The notes beneath the pieces are model-generated. The model searched no databases. It was not told the origin of the DNA and saw only the letters and a program-made list of their open reading frames with translations. 64,000 nt of DNA from Bradyrhizobium sp. CCBAU 53340. Lineage in GTDB: Bacteria; Pseudomonadota; Alphaproteobacteria; Rhizobiales; Xanthobacteraceae. Shown here in pieces: positions 18,156 through 28,187 of this stretch (positions are counted from its first letter, which is position 1; each line of letters starts with the position of its first letter). The position numbers and the translations under genes are program-made. The DNA lies in the NCBI RefSeq assembly GCF_015291645.1, contig NZ_CP030055.1, positions 1,922,001-1,986,000 of the forward strand. Reading direction: 5' to 3'.

Positions 18156-19868
18156 ATGGCGTCCGCGCCCAATCCAGGTCCTTCCGCTACCACCGCCGTT
18201 CTGGCGAGCGTTGCTGCGCTCGGCATCTGGCGGCTGCTCGCGGTGGCGGCGCCGCATCTGGCGGCGCTCGCCCTGATGTACGAGACCGAGACCGATTTCG
18301 GCTCGCGACTGTCCTTCCTGCTCGCGTGGGGCATCCTCAACTTCTTCTGGATCACGCTGCTGCGTCGGCCTGCGCTGTCGAGCGCGCTCTCATTGACCAT
18401 GGTCGTGGTGCTGGTGCTGCTGTCGCGGCTCAAGCACGATGTCGTGCAGATGACGGTCAACTTCATCGACCTGATGATGATCGACCGCGACACGGTCGCG
18501 TTCCTGTTCACGATCTTCCCGAACCTGCGCTGGTCGGTGATCGGGGCCGGTCTCGTCACGCTGCCGCTGATGTACGCGCTGTGGTGGCTCGATCCGTTTC
18601 GCATCCGCCGCCTGCCGGCGCTCGCCTGCAAGCTTGCCTGCCTCGCGGCCCTGGTCTTCTATTCCGCCTATCATCCGGACGAGGCCTGGCGCGGTTATTA
18701 CGACGACGGCTATCTCTCGAAATTCTTCCGCTCCGGCGTCACGGCGGTCTCCGACTTCGTGCAATACGGCTTCATGGAGTCGGCCGCCTCGACCGACGAG
18801 CGGCTCAACATGCCGCTGATCGACGCCTGTCACCCCGCCGGCCGTCGGCCGAATATCGTCATGATCCATGATGAATCGAGCTTCGACATCCGCGCCGCAC
18901 AGGGCATCAAGGTGCCGCCGGGCTACGGCAGTCACTTCAAGTCCTGGGACGGCAAGGAGCGCACGTTCATGGCCGAGAGCAATGGCGGGCCGAGCTGGTT
19001 CACCGAGTACAACGTGCTAGCCGGTCTCTCCTCGCGCTCGTTCGGCCGCTTTGCCTATTTCGTGACGCGCATTGCGTCGGGGCGGGTCGAGCGCGGCCTG
19101 CCGCTGGCGCTGCGCCGTTGCGGCTACGACACGATGTCGCTCTATCCCGCTTTTGGCGGCTTCATGGGCGCGCGCAGCTTCCAGATGACGACCGGCATCG
19201 AGCGTTTCTTCGACTCTCATGACCTCGGTGCGAAGGACGTCGAACCCGACAGCTTCTTCTACGACAAGGCGCTGCGGCTGATGGGCGAGCGGGTGCCGAA
19301 CAAGCCGCTCTTCGCCTTCATCTATCTCGGCGCCAATCACTTCCCCTGGGAGACGCGCTTCCGCCCCGATCTGCTGCCGAACTGGCGCGCGCCGGGCAAC
19401 GTGCCGTCCATCGACGAATATCTGCGCCGCCAGGCGATGAGCGCCGAGCAATACAAGGGCTTCATCGCGGGCTTAAAGAAGAGCTTTCCGGGCGAGCCTT
19501 TCCTGATCGTGCGCTATGGCGATCACCAGCCCGAGTTCGCGCCCAACATCCTCGAGCCCGGGCTAGACGAAGGCGCGATCGGCAAGAAGCTCGACGCCTA
19601 CGATCCGCGGCTCTATGCGACGTACTACGCGATCGATGCCTTCAATTTCGAGCCGGTGAAAAGCGATGCCGTGATGGACACGATCGACGGTCCGTATCTG
19701 CCGCTCGTGATCCAGGAGGCTGCCGGCATTCCGCTCGATCCGTCCTTTGCCGAGCAGAAGCAGATCATGCTTCGCTGCAAGGGCGTGTTCTACGGTTGCA
19801 AGGACGGGGCGGAAGCGCGGCGGTTGAACCGGTTGTTGATCAATGCCGGAATGATCCACGGGCTTTAG
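18156..19868 (+). CDS. LTA synthase family sulfatase-fold membrane enzyme
   Basis: A 570-aa protein with an N-terminal membrane part of about five spans (residues 10-175) and a large periplasmic sulfatase-fold domain. Metal-site residues are seen at Asp239-Glu240 (IVMIHDESS) and Asp456-His457 (RYGDHQPEF); Ser280 in GGPSWFTEYN sits where the nucleophile of lipoteichoic-acid-synthase/OpgB enzymes lies. Such enzymes transfer phosphoglycerol or related head groups to envelope glycans, so a role in decorating periplasmic glucans is possible but inferred. The start is uncertain: a GTG at 18033 would add 41 residues. No ribosome site is convincing for either. Confidence 0.8.
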   Translation: MASAPNPGPSATTAVLASVAALGIWRLLAVAAPHLAALALMYETETDFGSRLSFLLAWGILNFFWITLLRRPALSSALSLTMVVVLVLLSRLKHDVVQMTVNFIDLMMIDRDTVAFLFTIFPNLRWSVIGAGLVTLPLMYALWWLDPFRIRRLPALACKLACLAALVFYSAYHPDEAWRGYYDDGYLSKFFRSGVTAVSDFVQYGFMESAASTDERLNMPLIDACHPAGRRPNIVMIHDESSFDIRAAQGIKVPPGYGSHFKSWDGKERTFMAESNGGPSWFTEYNVLAGLSSRSFGRFAYFVTRIASGRVERGLPLALRRCGYDTMSLYPAFGGFMGARSFQMTTGIERFFDSHDLGAKDVEPDSFFYDKALRLMGERVPNKPLFAFIYLGANHFPWETRFRPDLLPNWRAPGNVPSIDEYLRRQAMSAEQYKGFIAGLKKSFPGEPFLIVRYGDHQPEFAPNILEPGLDEGAIGKKLDAYDPRLYATYYAIDAFNFEPVKSDAVMDTIDGPYLPLVIQEAAGIPLDPSFAEQKQIMLRCKGVFYGCKDGAEARRLNRLLINAGMIHGL

Positions 19869-20113
19869 CGATCGGGCTTCACCACTCTCGACATTATATC
19901 GCATTACGATCTCTTAATCTTCGAGCGCGCAGACCGAATTTCAAACTAAAGTCTGAGCCGAAGGCGGCCGAAATCACCGACTTGTAATTGGTGCGGCGCT
20001 TCGCTTCCCAAACTTTGTCACGATTTCTCCCATCATCCGGCGTGCTACCGCCACCGTGTCTTCGGCGGCGCGTTGTCCGTCTCTGGCTCATTTTCCTTGC
20101 AGGAGTATCTTCC

Positions 20114-21276
20114 ATGCGAGCGCTTGATGCTGCGCGTGTTGCATTTGCCCTCATGTTGCTCAGTCCCGCTGCTTATGCGGCCGAACCGGCGCACGACATC
20201 AAGGGCCTCTATCTCATGACCGACTATCCGGCGGTCACGGTGCGGCCTGGCACGACCAGCAACGTCTCCCTGCGTCTGCAGAACTACGATCTGTCGCCAC
20301 AGCGCTACCAGCTATCGGTGACGGGCGTGCCGAGCGGCTGGACCGCGACGCTGCTCGGTGGCGGGCAGCCGGTCGCCGCGGCAATGCCGGCGCCCGACGG
20401 CAGCGTCGCGCTCCAGCTGAGGCTCGACGTTCCGGCCGGCAGCGATCTCAGCGCGCATACGCTCACCGTGAAGGCCGAGGGGCAGGGCAGCAGCGCGGAA
20501 CTCCCCATCGTCGTGTCGCTCGCTAAGGAGCTGCCGGCGAAGCTCACGGTGAAATCGAGCCTGCCGTCGCTGCGCGGCAGCCCGAAATCCAATTTCGATT
20601 ATACGCTCTCGATCAAGAACGACTCGGGCCGCAATCTCATTGCGAGCTTTGCCGCCGAAGCGCCGGCCAATTTCGAGACCTCGTTCACCGAGGCCTATGG
20701 CACGCAGGAGCTGTCCTCGATCCCGATCGACGCCGGTCAATCCAAGGACGTCAAGCTGAAGGTGCGTCCGCCCACCACGGTCGATGCCGGACACTTCCCG
20801 GTGAAGGTCACGGTGAAGGCGGAGGACGCTTCGGCTTCCACCGTGCTCGCGCTTGACGTCGTCGGGCAGCCGCAGTTCCAGATCTCCGGACGCGACGGCC
20901 TGCTGAGCGCGCGTGCGGTTGCGGGCAAGCAAAGCTCGATTCCGATCGTCGTGACCAACACCGGTACGGCGCCCGCCGAAAACATCGCGCTGGCGGGCAC
21001 CGCGCCGAACGGGTGGAAGGTGACGTTCGAGCCGGCCATGATCGACCGGCTCGTGCCGGGCAAGGACAGCGAGGTTCAGGCGCTGGTCACGCCCAGCGAT
21101 AAATCGCTCGCCGGCGACTACCAGGCCACCATGCGCGCCTCCTCGCGGGGCGAGAGCGCTTCCAGCCAGTTCCGTATCACCGTTGCGACTTCAACGGTAT
21201 GGGGCGTGGCAGGCGCGGGCGTCATCGGCGTCGCACTGCTGCTGATGCTTGGTGCAGTTGTGAGGTTCGGACGGCG

Positions 21277-21280
<4 letters not shown>
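20114..21280 (+). CDS. NEW3-domain exported protein of an ABC operon
   Basis: A 388-aa protein with a signal peptide (residues 1-22, ending AAYAAEP), repeated beta-rich Ig-like segments of the NEW3 type (about 30-355, e.g. [18 protein letters not shown] and [20 protein letters not shown]), and a C-terminal membrane anchor (about 362-384) followed by RFGRR. The bulk would face the periplasm. AGGAG lies nine bases before the chosen ATG. The stop overlaps the next gene, an ABC ATPase, by four bases, and a permease follows, so this is probably an anchored accessory subunit of that transporter. Its ligand is unknown. Confidence 0.82.
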
Positions 21281-22252
<972 letters not shown>

Positions 22253-22263
<11 letters not shown>

Positions 22264-23215
22264 GGGATCCCCATTCCAGGGCTTGTCGACCGTGTTCGTC
22301 AAGGAGCTCTCCGACCACGTCTCCAGCATCCGGATGCTGATGCTGGAGCTGCTGGTCGTCTCCACGGCGCTGGCCGCGCTCTACGAAGCGATCAACAGCC
22401 TCCGGCAGAATACGGCCGAAGACCCGTTTCTCCTGCTGCGGCTGTTCACGATCGACCAGGCGCCCTTGCCGTCCTTTGTCGCGATCCTCGGCTTTCTCAT
22501 TCCGTTGATGGCGATCGGGCTCGGCTTTGACGCCGTGAACAGCGAGCATAACAGGCGGACGATGTCGCGGATTTTGGCACAGCCGATCTATCGCGACGCG
22601 CTGCTGATGGGCAAGTTCCTCGCCGCCCTTGCCACCATCGGCATCTGCCTTGTCGCCCTGTGGCTGCTGGTGATTGGTCTCGGACTGATCTTCCTCGGCG
22701 TGCCGCCCGGCGGCGAGGAGATCGCGCGATCGGCGGTGTTCCTGATCGTTGCGATCTTCTACGCCGGCGTCTGGCTGTCGCTTGCGATGCTGCTGTCGAT
22801 CATATTCCGCTCGCCTGCCACTGCCGCTCTGGTTTCGCTCGGGCTCTGGCTGTTCCTGACCGTGCTCTGGCCGATGCTGGCGCCGGCCATTGCACAGGCA
22901 GTCGCACCGGCCGATCCACGCTATGCGCTGCTCGGCCTCAATGACCCCGCCACCGCGGTCTGGACGCAGGAATTGCTTCGCCTCTCGCCCAACGATCTGT
23001 TCGAAGAGGCGATGCTCGCCGTGCTGTCACCGACGACGCGTGCGCTCGGTCCGGTCTTCCTCGACCAGCTCCGCGGGGCCGTCATGGGCGCACCGCTTCC
23101 CTTCGGCGAGAGCGTCATGATCGCCTGGCCGCAGACCGTAGGGCTCGTTGCGGGCACAATCGTGCTGTTCGCTTTCGGCTATGTGCTCTTTCAACGGCAG
23201 GAGGTGAGAGCGTGA
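22253..23215 (+). CDS. ABC-2 type transporter permease
   Basis: A 320-aa membrane protein with an N-terminal cytoplasmic segment, a first span near residues 25-45, a large loop, then five more spans to residue 315. The pattern ([23 protein letters not shown], then [31 protein letters not shown]) is that of NosY-like ABC-2 permeases that move material outward or act on envelope components. It completes the three-gene NEW3-ATPase-permease operon. No copper-cluster or nitrous-oxide genes lie nearby, so a nos role is unlikely. Confidence 0.88.
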
Positions 23216-23229
23216 GTTGATTGTGCTTT

Positions 23230-23253
23230 GCCCTCTCGTCCTCCAGAGAGGGC
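23230..23253. terminator. Hairpin after the ABC-2 operon
   Basis: GCCCTCTC, an eight-base loop, and GAGAGGGC form a perfect eight-pair stem 14 bases after the permease stop. There is no T-run, so it may be a repeat-type terminator. Confidence 0.45.
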
Positions 23254-23439
23254 AGGAGGGGGTGGCCGGACGTCCCCTGCGGCTGCCCCCTCAACGCTAC
23301 CTGTCGGCGTCCGACCTTGTCCCGGAGCCGCCGCTATCGTATCCATCGGTACGTTCCTCGTCCTCCGAACGAGGGGCGCGACGAAAGGTGAAACTGGCTA
23401 ATTGGAGCGCTCGACAACCGCAGACCACAGGAGCAGCCA

Positions 23440-23826
23440 TTGACAATTTCCGTGAAGCAGATGCTGGAGGCCGCCAACGCCGCCGTGCCGAAGATCACGC
23501 CGGCCGAAGCCAAGGAGATGATCGGCAAGGGCAACGTGCTCGTGCTCGACGTGCGCGATGCGCCGGAGATCGAAAAGAGCGGAAAAATTCATGGCGCGGT
23601 GAACGTCTCCCGCGGCATGCTGGAGTTTCGTGCCGATCCGGACTCGCCTTATCACGATAAGGTGTTTGCCAGGGACAAGCCCGTGATCCTTTATTGCGCC
23701 TCAGGGGGTCGCTCGGCCTTGGCCGGCAAGGTGTTGAAGGATATGGGCTACAGCCACGTCTACAATGTCGGTGGTTTCAAGGATTGGGTCGACGCCGGCG
23801 GCGCGACCGAGAAGCCGGCCATGTAG
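23440..23826 (+). CDS. Rhodanese-like domain protein
   Basis: A 128-aa single-domain rhodanese, a sulfur-carrier or thiosulfate sulfurtransferase-type protein. The active-site cysteine is in VILYCASGGRSALA (about residue 88). N-terminal VLVLDVRDAPEIEKSGKIHGAVNV and C-terminal NVGGFKDWVDAGG are typical. The chosen start is TTG at 23440, with AGGAG six bases upstream; the first ATG (23461) would remove a helix. Sulfur acceptor and pathway are unknown. Confidence 0.9.
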   Translation: MTISVKQMLEAANAAVPKITPAEAKEMIGKGNVLVLDVRDAPEIEKSGKIHGAVNVSRGMLEFRADPDSPYHDKVFARDKPVILYCASGGRSALAGKVLKDMGYSHVYNVGGFKDWVDAGGATEKPAM

Positions 23827-23872
23827 CAGCGGCGGCTGTGATGGGAGAGCGCGGGCCGCGAGATCACAATTC

Positions 23873-25432
23873 CTAACGCCCGCCGACCTTTCCCCACAGC
23901 CACCTCGCCACCGCATCCGGTGACGAGTTCGCATCATTGCCGCTGGCGCGCAAATTGGCCTCGCGCATGGTGCTGATGTCGATCCTGCCGAGCAGTGGGC
24001 TCAACGCCGCCTTGAGCCGCTCGTCGCTGGCGCGCTTCGGCGCCAGCAGCAGGATGGCGTCATAGGGCGGGATCGCCTGCTTGGGATCGTCGAGGGCCAC
24101 CAGATCGTATTTCGCGATCAGGCCGTCGCTGGTGTAGCCTGCGATCACGTCGACCTCGCCGCTCGCCGCTGCCGCATACATGAAGTCGGGCTGCATCTGC
24201 CTCTGCGCGCGGAACTGAAGGCCATAGGCCTTTTGCAGCGCCGCCCATTCCGGCCGCGAGAAGAACTCGTAGTCGCCGGCAATCGACATTGTCGACGTAT
24301 GCGCCGCGAGGTCGGCAATGCTGTGGATGCCAAGCGCGTCGGCACGCTTTTTCGGCATCACCAGGGCATAGGCGTTTTCGAAGCCGAGCTCGCCGAGCAA
24401 GGTGATGTTGTCCTTGGCGAGGGACGTCTTCAGCTCCGCCACGAGCTCCCCGCGCGGCTTGATGTCCGTGCGATGCAGCTGGTTGGCCCAGAGCGTGCCG
24501 GAATAGTCGACATAGAGATCGATGTCGCCAGCCTTCAGCGCCTCGAAGATGACGCTCGAACCGAGACCCGATCGTGCGGTTGCGGAAAGGCCGGCCGCCT
24601 CGAGGCGGTCTCGCAGCAGGGCCGAGAGCACGTATTGCTCGGCAAAGGTCTTTGCGCCGACCACGTAGCCGGACGACGAACGTCCTATCGTCGGAACCAG
24701 TGTCGCAGCGACCAGCGCCGCAATCCCCACCGCGCCGAGCCCCGCGCGCAGGCGACCGCGGCGGCGCAGTCCGCTCTCGATCAACCCAAGCAGCTGATCG
24801 ACGGCGAGCGCGAGCAGGGCTGAGGCGAAACAGCCGAACAACACGAACACCCAGTTCTGGGTCTGGAGCCCGGCAAAGATATAGTTACCGAGGCTGGTCT
24901 GCCCGATCGGCGTCGACAGCGTCGCGGTACCGATCACCCACACCGCGGCGGTGCGGATGCCGGCCATCATGACCGGCAGCGCCAGTGGCAGCTCGACCAG
25001 GAGAAGCGACTGCCGCGGCGTCATGCCGACGCCCTTGGCGGCTTCGAGCAGCGCCGGGTCGATGCCGTTCAGCCCGGTGATGCCGTTACGCAGCACCGGC
25101 AGCATCGAATAGAGCGCCAGCGCAAGCATCGCCGGCAGGAAGCCGAACGCGGAGAACGAAACGCCGAACCAGGCAAGCGTCACGGACGCCGCGAGCAACA
25201 GCAGCGGATAGAACAGCGCGAGCAGCGCCAGCCCCGGCACGGTCTGCACGATGCTGGCGAGCGCGAGCAGGATGGCGCGCGGCGCCGGGCGGTTGCGCGT
25301 GAGGATTGCGAGCGGCAGGCTGACAACGAGGCCAAGCGCGAGCGCGGCGAGGCTCACCCGCACATGATTGCCGAGATAGTCGGACAAGTGCGACAGCGCT
25401 TCGCCCCAGCGTGGATCGTTGAAAAGGCTCAT
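23873..25432 (-). CDS. Fused permease/substrate-binding protein of an osmoprotectant-type ABC transporter
   Basis: A 519-aa fusion. Residues 1-235 are a six-span permease of the glycine-betaine/choline (OpuB/ProW) type with the EAA-like loop LLEAAKGVGMTPRQSLLLVELPLALP. Residues 250-519 are an OpuBC-type periplasmic binding domain (YVVGAKTFAEQYVLSALL, DLYVDYSGTLW). The fused layout is known in compatible-solute importers and also in the ergothioneine importer EgtU, so the ligand should not be assumed. Its ATPase gene lies upstream on the same strand and overlaps its start by four bases. Confidence 0.9.
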   Translation of the reverse strand: MSLFNDPRWGEALSHLSDYLGNHVRVSLAALALGLVVSLPLAILTRNRPAPRAILLALASIVQTVPGLALLALFYPLLLLAASVTLAWFGVSFSAFGFLPAMLALALYSMLPVLRNGITGLNGIDPALLEAAKGVGMTPRQSLLLVELPLALPVMMAGIRTAAVWVIGTATLSTPIGQTSLGNYIFAGLQTQNWVFVLFGCFASALLALAVDQLLGLIESGLRRRGRLRAGLGAVGIAALVAATLVPTIGRSSSGYVVGAKTFAEQYVLSALLRDRLEAAGLSATARSGLGSSVIFEALKAGDIDLYVDYSGTLWANQLHRTDIKPRGELVAELKTSLAKDNITLLGELGFENAYALVMPKKRADALGIHSIADLAAHTSTMSIAGDYEFFSRPEWAALQKAYGLQFRAQRQMQPDFMYAAAASGEVDVIAGYTSDGLIAKYDLVALDDPKQAIPPYDAILLLAPKRASDERLKAALSPLLGRIDISTMREANLRASGNDANSSPDAVARWLWGKVGGR

Positions 25433-26211
25433 GCCGCGCCACTCTGCGGTAGCAGCGCGTTCAGTCGCTCGACCTGGCGCCGTGGCGTGCGCAGCAACTC
25501 CAGCACATAGTCATCGCCGCTGGCTGAAAGCTCCGCCGGCGTGCCCTGCGCCAGCAATTGTCCGCCGCGCATTACCGCGATGCGGTCGGCGAGCAAGATC
25601 GCCTCGGTCATGTCATGCGTGATCATCACGGTGGTCAGGCGGAGCTTGCGGTGCAACTCGCGAAAATCCTCGCCGAGCGCGTCGCGGGTGAGGGGATCGA
25701 GCGCGCCGAACGGCTCGTCCATCAGCACGATGCGGGGCTTGGCCGCCAGCGCCCGCGCCACGCCGACGCGCTGGCGCTGCCCGCCCGAGAGCGCCTCCGG
25801 CAGCCGGTCGCGATGGGCGGCGCGGTCGAGCTGCACGAGCGCGATCAGCTCGTCGACGCGTGCCGCGATCTCGGCCGGGCTCGCGCCGAGCAGCTTCGGT
25901 GTGATCCCGATATTGTCCGCAACGCTCAAGTGCGGAAACAGTCCGCCGCTCTGGAAGACGTAGCCGATCCGGCGCCGCAGCGCGACCGGGTCGATGCTTT
26001 GGACGTCCTCGCCTTCGACCGTGATGGTGCCGCCGTCGGCTTCAATCAGCCGGTTGGCGAGCCGCAGCAGGGTGGTCTTCCCCGACCCCGAGCCGCCGAC
26101 GATGGCCAGAAACTCGCCCTCAGCGATGTCGAGCGACACATCGTCGACGGCCCTGAGCGCGCCGAAGCTCTTGGTGACATTTCGGTAGCTGATCGCCGGT
26201 TTGGAAAGCAT
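25429..26211 (-). CDS. ABC transporter ATP-binding protein, osmoprotectant type
   Basis: A 260-aa ATPase. Walker A is GGSGSGKTT (about residues 36-44), the signature is EALSGGQRQRVGVARALA, Walker B is IVLMDEPFGALD, and MITHDMTEAI holds the switch histidine. It resembles OpuBA/ProV cores without a CBS domain. I place the start at 26211 (MLSKPAISYRNV); the frame stays open further but then only reads through a palindromic repeat. It pairs with the fused permease/binding protein through an ATGA overlap. Confidence 0.9.
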   Translation of the reverse strand: MLSKPAISYRNVTKSFGALRAVDDVSLDIAEGEFLAIVGGSGSGKTTLLRLANRLIEADGGTITVEGEDVQSIDPVALRRRIGYVFQSGGLFPHLSVADNIGITPKLLGASPAEIAARVDELIALVQLDRAAHRDRLPEALSGGQRQRVGVARALAAKPRIVLMDEPFGALDPLTRDALGEDFRELHRKLRLTTVMITHDMTEAILLADRIAVMRGGQLLAQGTPAELSASGDDYVLELLRTPRRQVERLNALLPQSGAA

Positions 26212-26232
26212 CACAGATGGGCTCGCTGTTCG

Positions 26233-26395
26233 CTTACCCTCCCCTGGAGGGGGAGGGTCGATCGCGCGTAGCGCGAGCGGGGTGGGGTGATCTCTCCACG
26301 CGGGCACCGTTTCTGTTGAGAGACTGTCACCCCAACCCGGCTCACATTTCGCTGTGCTCATTTGAGCCGACCCTCCCCCTCCAGGGGAGGGTAAG
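26233..26395. repeat. 163-base palindromic repeat element (family A, complete copy)
   Basis: The ends at 26233-26260 and 26368-26395 are exact inverted copies over 28 bases, beginning CTTACCCTCCCCTGGAGG. The middle contains a second partial palindrome (GATCGCGCG.AGCGCGAGC and GGGGTGGGGTGATCTCTC). A second copy near 60.8 kb is interrupted by an insertion sequence. It fills the gap between two divergent transporter operons and carries no gene. Confidence 0.85.
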
Positions 26396-26489
26396 AGCAC
26401 GGCCAGCCCCATGCGTAGCACGCTTGGCCGGTTGATTGAACTTGGCCGCGCGAGCGGCTAAGGCATCAGACGAGGTTGGGAGGATACAC

Positions 26490-27308
26490 ATGACGACGCC
26501 CACGGCAGTGGCGCTGGAAGATGCCAAGGTTGCGTTCCGGCTGGGGGACGGGCGGGTCTACACGGCGGTGGAAAAGGCCCATCTTTCGGTCGCGCAGGGC
26601 GAATTCGTCGCCATCGTCGGGCCAACCGGCTGCGGAAAGTCCACGCTGCTCAACGTCGCCGCTGGGTTGCTCAAGCCGGCCGCCGGCAGCGTCAAGATCT
26701 TCGACCGGCCGCTTGCCGGGCTGAACCGGGACGCCGGCTACCTGTTCCAGGCCGACGCGCTGTTCCCCTGGAAGACTGCGCTCGACAATGTCGCGATCGG
26801 GCTCGAGATCAAGGGCACGCCGCGCACTGATGCGCTGCCGCGGGCGCAGAAATGGCTGACCTCCGTCGGCCTCGGCGCCTTTGCGGGCCGCTATCCGCAC
26901 ATGCTCTCCGGCGGCCAGCGCAAGCGCGTGGCGCTGGCGCAGGTCCTGATCCGCGATCCCAAGATCCTGCTGATGGACGAGCCGTTCGGGCCGCTCGATG
27001 CGCAGACCCGCCAGGTGATGGGCAATCTGCTGCTCGACCTCTGGAACGCCGATCGGAAGGCCGTGCTGTTCGTGACTCATGATCTGGAAGAGGCGATAGC
27101 GCTCGCCGACCGCGTCGTGATCATGTCGGCCGGACCGTCCTCGCGCATCATCGGCGACTGGCGCGTGACACTGCCGCGCCCGCGCGACATCTTCGAGGTG
27201 CGGCTGGACAAGGATTTCCATGCGCTCCACCGCGAGATCTGGAGCGTGCTTAAGGACGAGGTGATGAAGGGCTACGCGCAATCCACCCATGCGGCGGAGG
27301 CAGTCTGA
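26490..27308 (+). CDS. ABC transporter ATP-binding protein, nitrate/taurine/thiamine-precursor type
   Basis: A 272-aa ATPase: Walker A GPTGCGKST (about residues 45-53), Q-loop in YLFQADALFPWKTALDN, signature MLSGGQRKRVALAQ, Walker B ILLMDEPFGPLD, and VTHDLEEAI. The spacing and FPWKT segment match the SsuB/TauB/ThiZ group. GGGAGGA precedes the ATG at 26490. It shares one base with the permease gene (TGATG). The likely binding protein is encoded about 4 kb downstream, after an unrelated operon. Confidence 0.92.
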   Translation: MTTPTAVALEDAKVAFRLGDGRVYTAVEKAHLSVAQGEFVAIVGPTGCGKSTLLNVAAGLLKPAAGSVKIFDRPLAGLNRDAGYLFQADALFPWKTALDNVAIGLEIKGTPRTDALPRAQKWLTSVGLGAFAGRYPHMLSGGQRKRVALAQVLIRDPKILLMDEPFGPLDAQTRQVMGNLLLDLWNADRKAVLFVTHDLEEAIALADRVVIMSAGPSSRIIGDWRVTLPRPRDIFEVRLDKDFHALHREIWSVLKDEVMKGYAQSTHAAEAV

Positions 27309-28093
27309 TGTCGCGCGTGACGCTGTTTGCGCTTCAAGTCCTGGTCGCGGTCGTCTGCATCGCGTTGTGGCAGCTGCTGTCGACCGTACCGGTGTTCGGC
27401 AAGATCCTGCTGCCGCCGTTCTTCTTCTCCAATCCGATCGACGTGTTCAGCCAGATTGTGAAGTGGTTCGCGAGCGGCGTGATCTGGAAGCATCTGGCCA
27501 TCACGTTATGGGAATCGATCCTCGCCTTCGTGATTGGTTCGGTCGGCGGCGTCCTGGTCGGCTTCTGGTTCGCGCGGCAACCGCTCGTTGCCGCGGTGTT
27601 CGACCCCTATGTGAAGATGGCCAACGCGCTGCCGCGCGTCGTGCTGGCACCGATCTTCGCGCTGTGGCTTGGTCTCGGCATCTGGTCCAAGGTCGCGCTC
27701 GGCGTGACGCTGGTGTTCTTCATCGTGTTCTTCAACGTCTATCAAGGCGTCAAGGAGGTCAGCCGCACCGTGCTGGACAACGGCCGTATGCTCGGCATGA
27801 GCGAGCGGCAATTGATGCAGCACGTCTATTGGCCGTCGGCGCTGTCGTGGATGTTCTCCTCTCTGCACACCTCGGTCGGCTTCGCCGTGGTCGGCGCCGT
27901 CGTCGGCGAATATCTGGGCTCGGCCGCAGGCCTCGGTTACCTCATTCAGCAGGCCGAAGGTGTGTTCGACGTTGCCGGTGTGTTTGCCGGCATGTTCGTG
28001 CTGTCGGCCTTCGTCATCCTGATCGACTTTGGGGTGACGCTGGTGGAGCGACGGCTGTTGGTCTGGCGGCCGACCGTGGACGGCCGCGCCTGA
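27308..28093 (+). CDS. ABC transporter permease, nitrate/taurine/thiamine-precursor type
   Basis: A 261-aa inner-membrane protein with about six spans. The conserved cytoplasmic loop SRTVLDNGRMLGMSERQLMQHVYWPSAL contacts the ATPase. The N-terminus (about residues 5-30) is a hydrophobic anchor. Family membership is the SsuC/TauC/ThiX group. It is translationally coupled to the ATPase gene. The system imports an unknown small molecule; no biosynthetic neighbour decides between sulfonate, nitrate and pyrimidine-precursor types. Confidence 0.91.
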   Translation: MSRVTLFALQVLVAVVCIALWQLLSTVPVFGKILLPPFFFSNPIDVFSQIVKWFASGVIWKHLAITLWESILAFVIGSVGGVLVGFWFARQPLVAAVFDPYVKMANALPRVVLAPIFALWLGLGIWSKVALGVTLVFFIVFFNVYQGVKEVSRTVLDNGRMLGMSERQLMQHVYWPSALSWMFSSLHTSVGFAVVGAVVGEYLGSAAGLGYLIQQAEGVFDVAGVFAGMFVLSAFVILIDFGVTLVERRLLVWRPTVDGRA

Positions 28094-28127
28094 GCTTGAC
28101 CGCTGACATTTACGTGATTGACGGGCC

Positions 28128-28154
28128 GGAATAGAACGCGCGACCACGCGTCAT
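28128..28154 (+). promoter_or_regulatory. Candidate ECF sigma promoter before the DUF305 operon
   Basis: GGAATA at 28128-28133 and CGTCAT at 28149-28154 leave 15 bases between the boxes, or 16 counted from GGAAT. This resembles alphaproteobacterial ECF promoters with a GGAA-type -35 and a CGT-type -10. It lies 33 bases before the DUF305 start, and the operon encodes its own ECF factor, so autoregulation is likely. The match is by eye and unproven. Confidence 0.5.
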
Positions 28155-28187
28155 ACCCCCATGCAACCACCTGCATGGGAGTCCAGG

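Noticed and set aside
26212..26421. N-terminal extension of the osmoprotectant ATPase
   Set aside because: The extension lies within the family A repeat and reads Pro/Gly-rich text seen in repeats; the ATG at 26211 fits the ATPase family.
26396..26489. A thiamine-pyrophosphate riboswitch before the THI5-type ABC genes
   Set aside because: The conserved CTGAGA and partner elements are missing and no matching stems are seen, so the substrate type cannot be supported this way.
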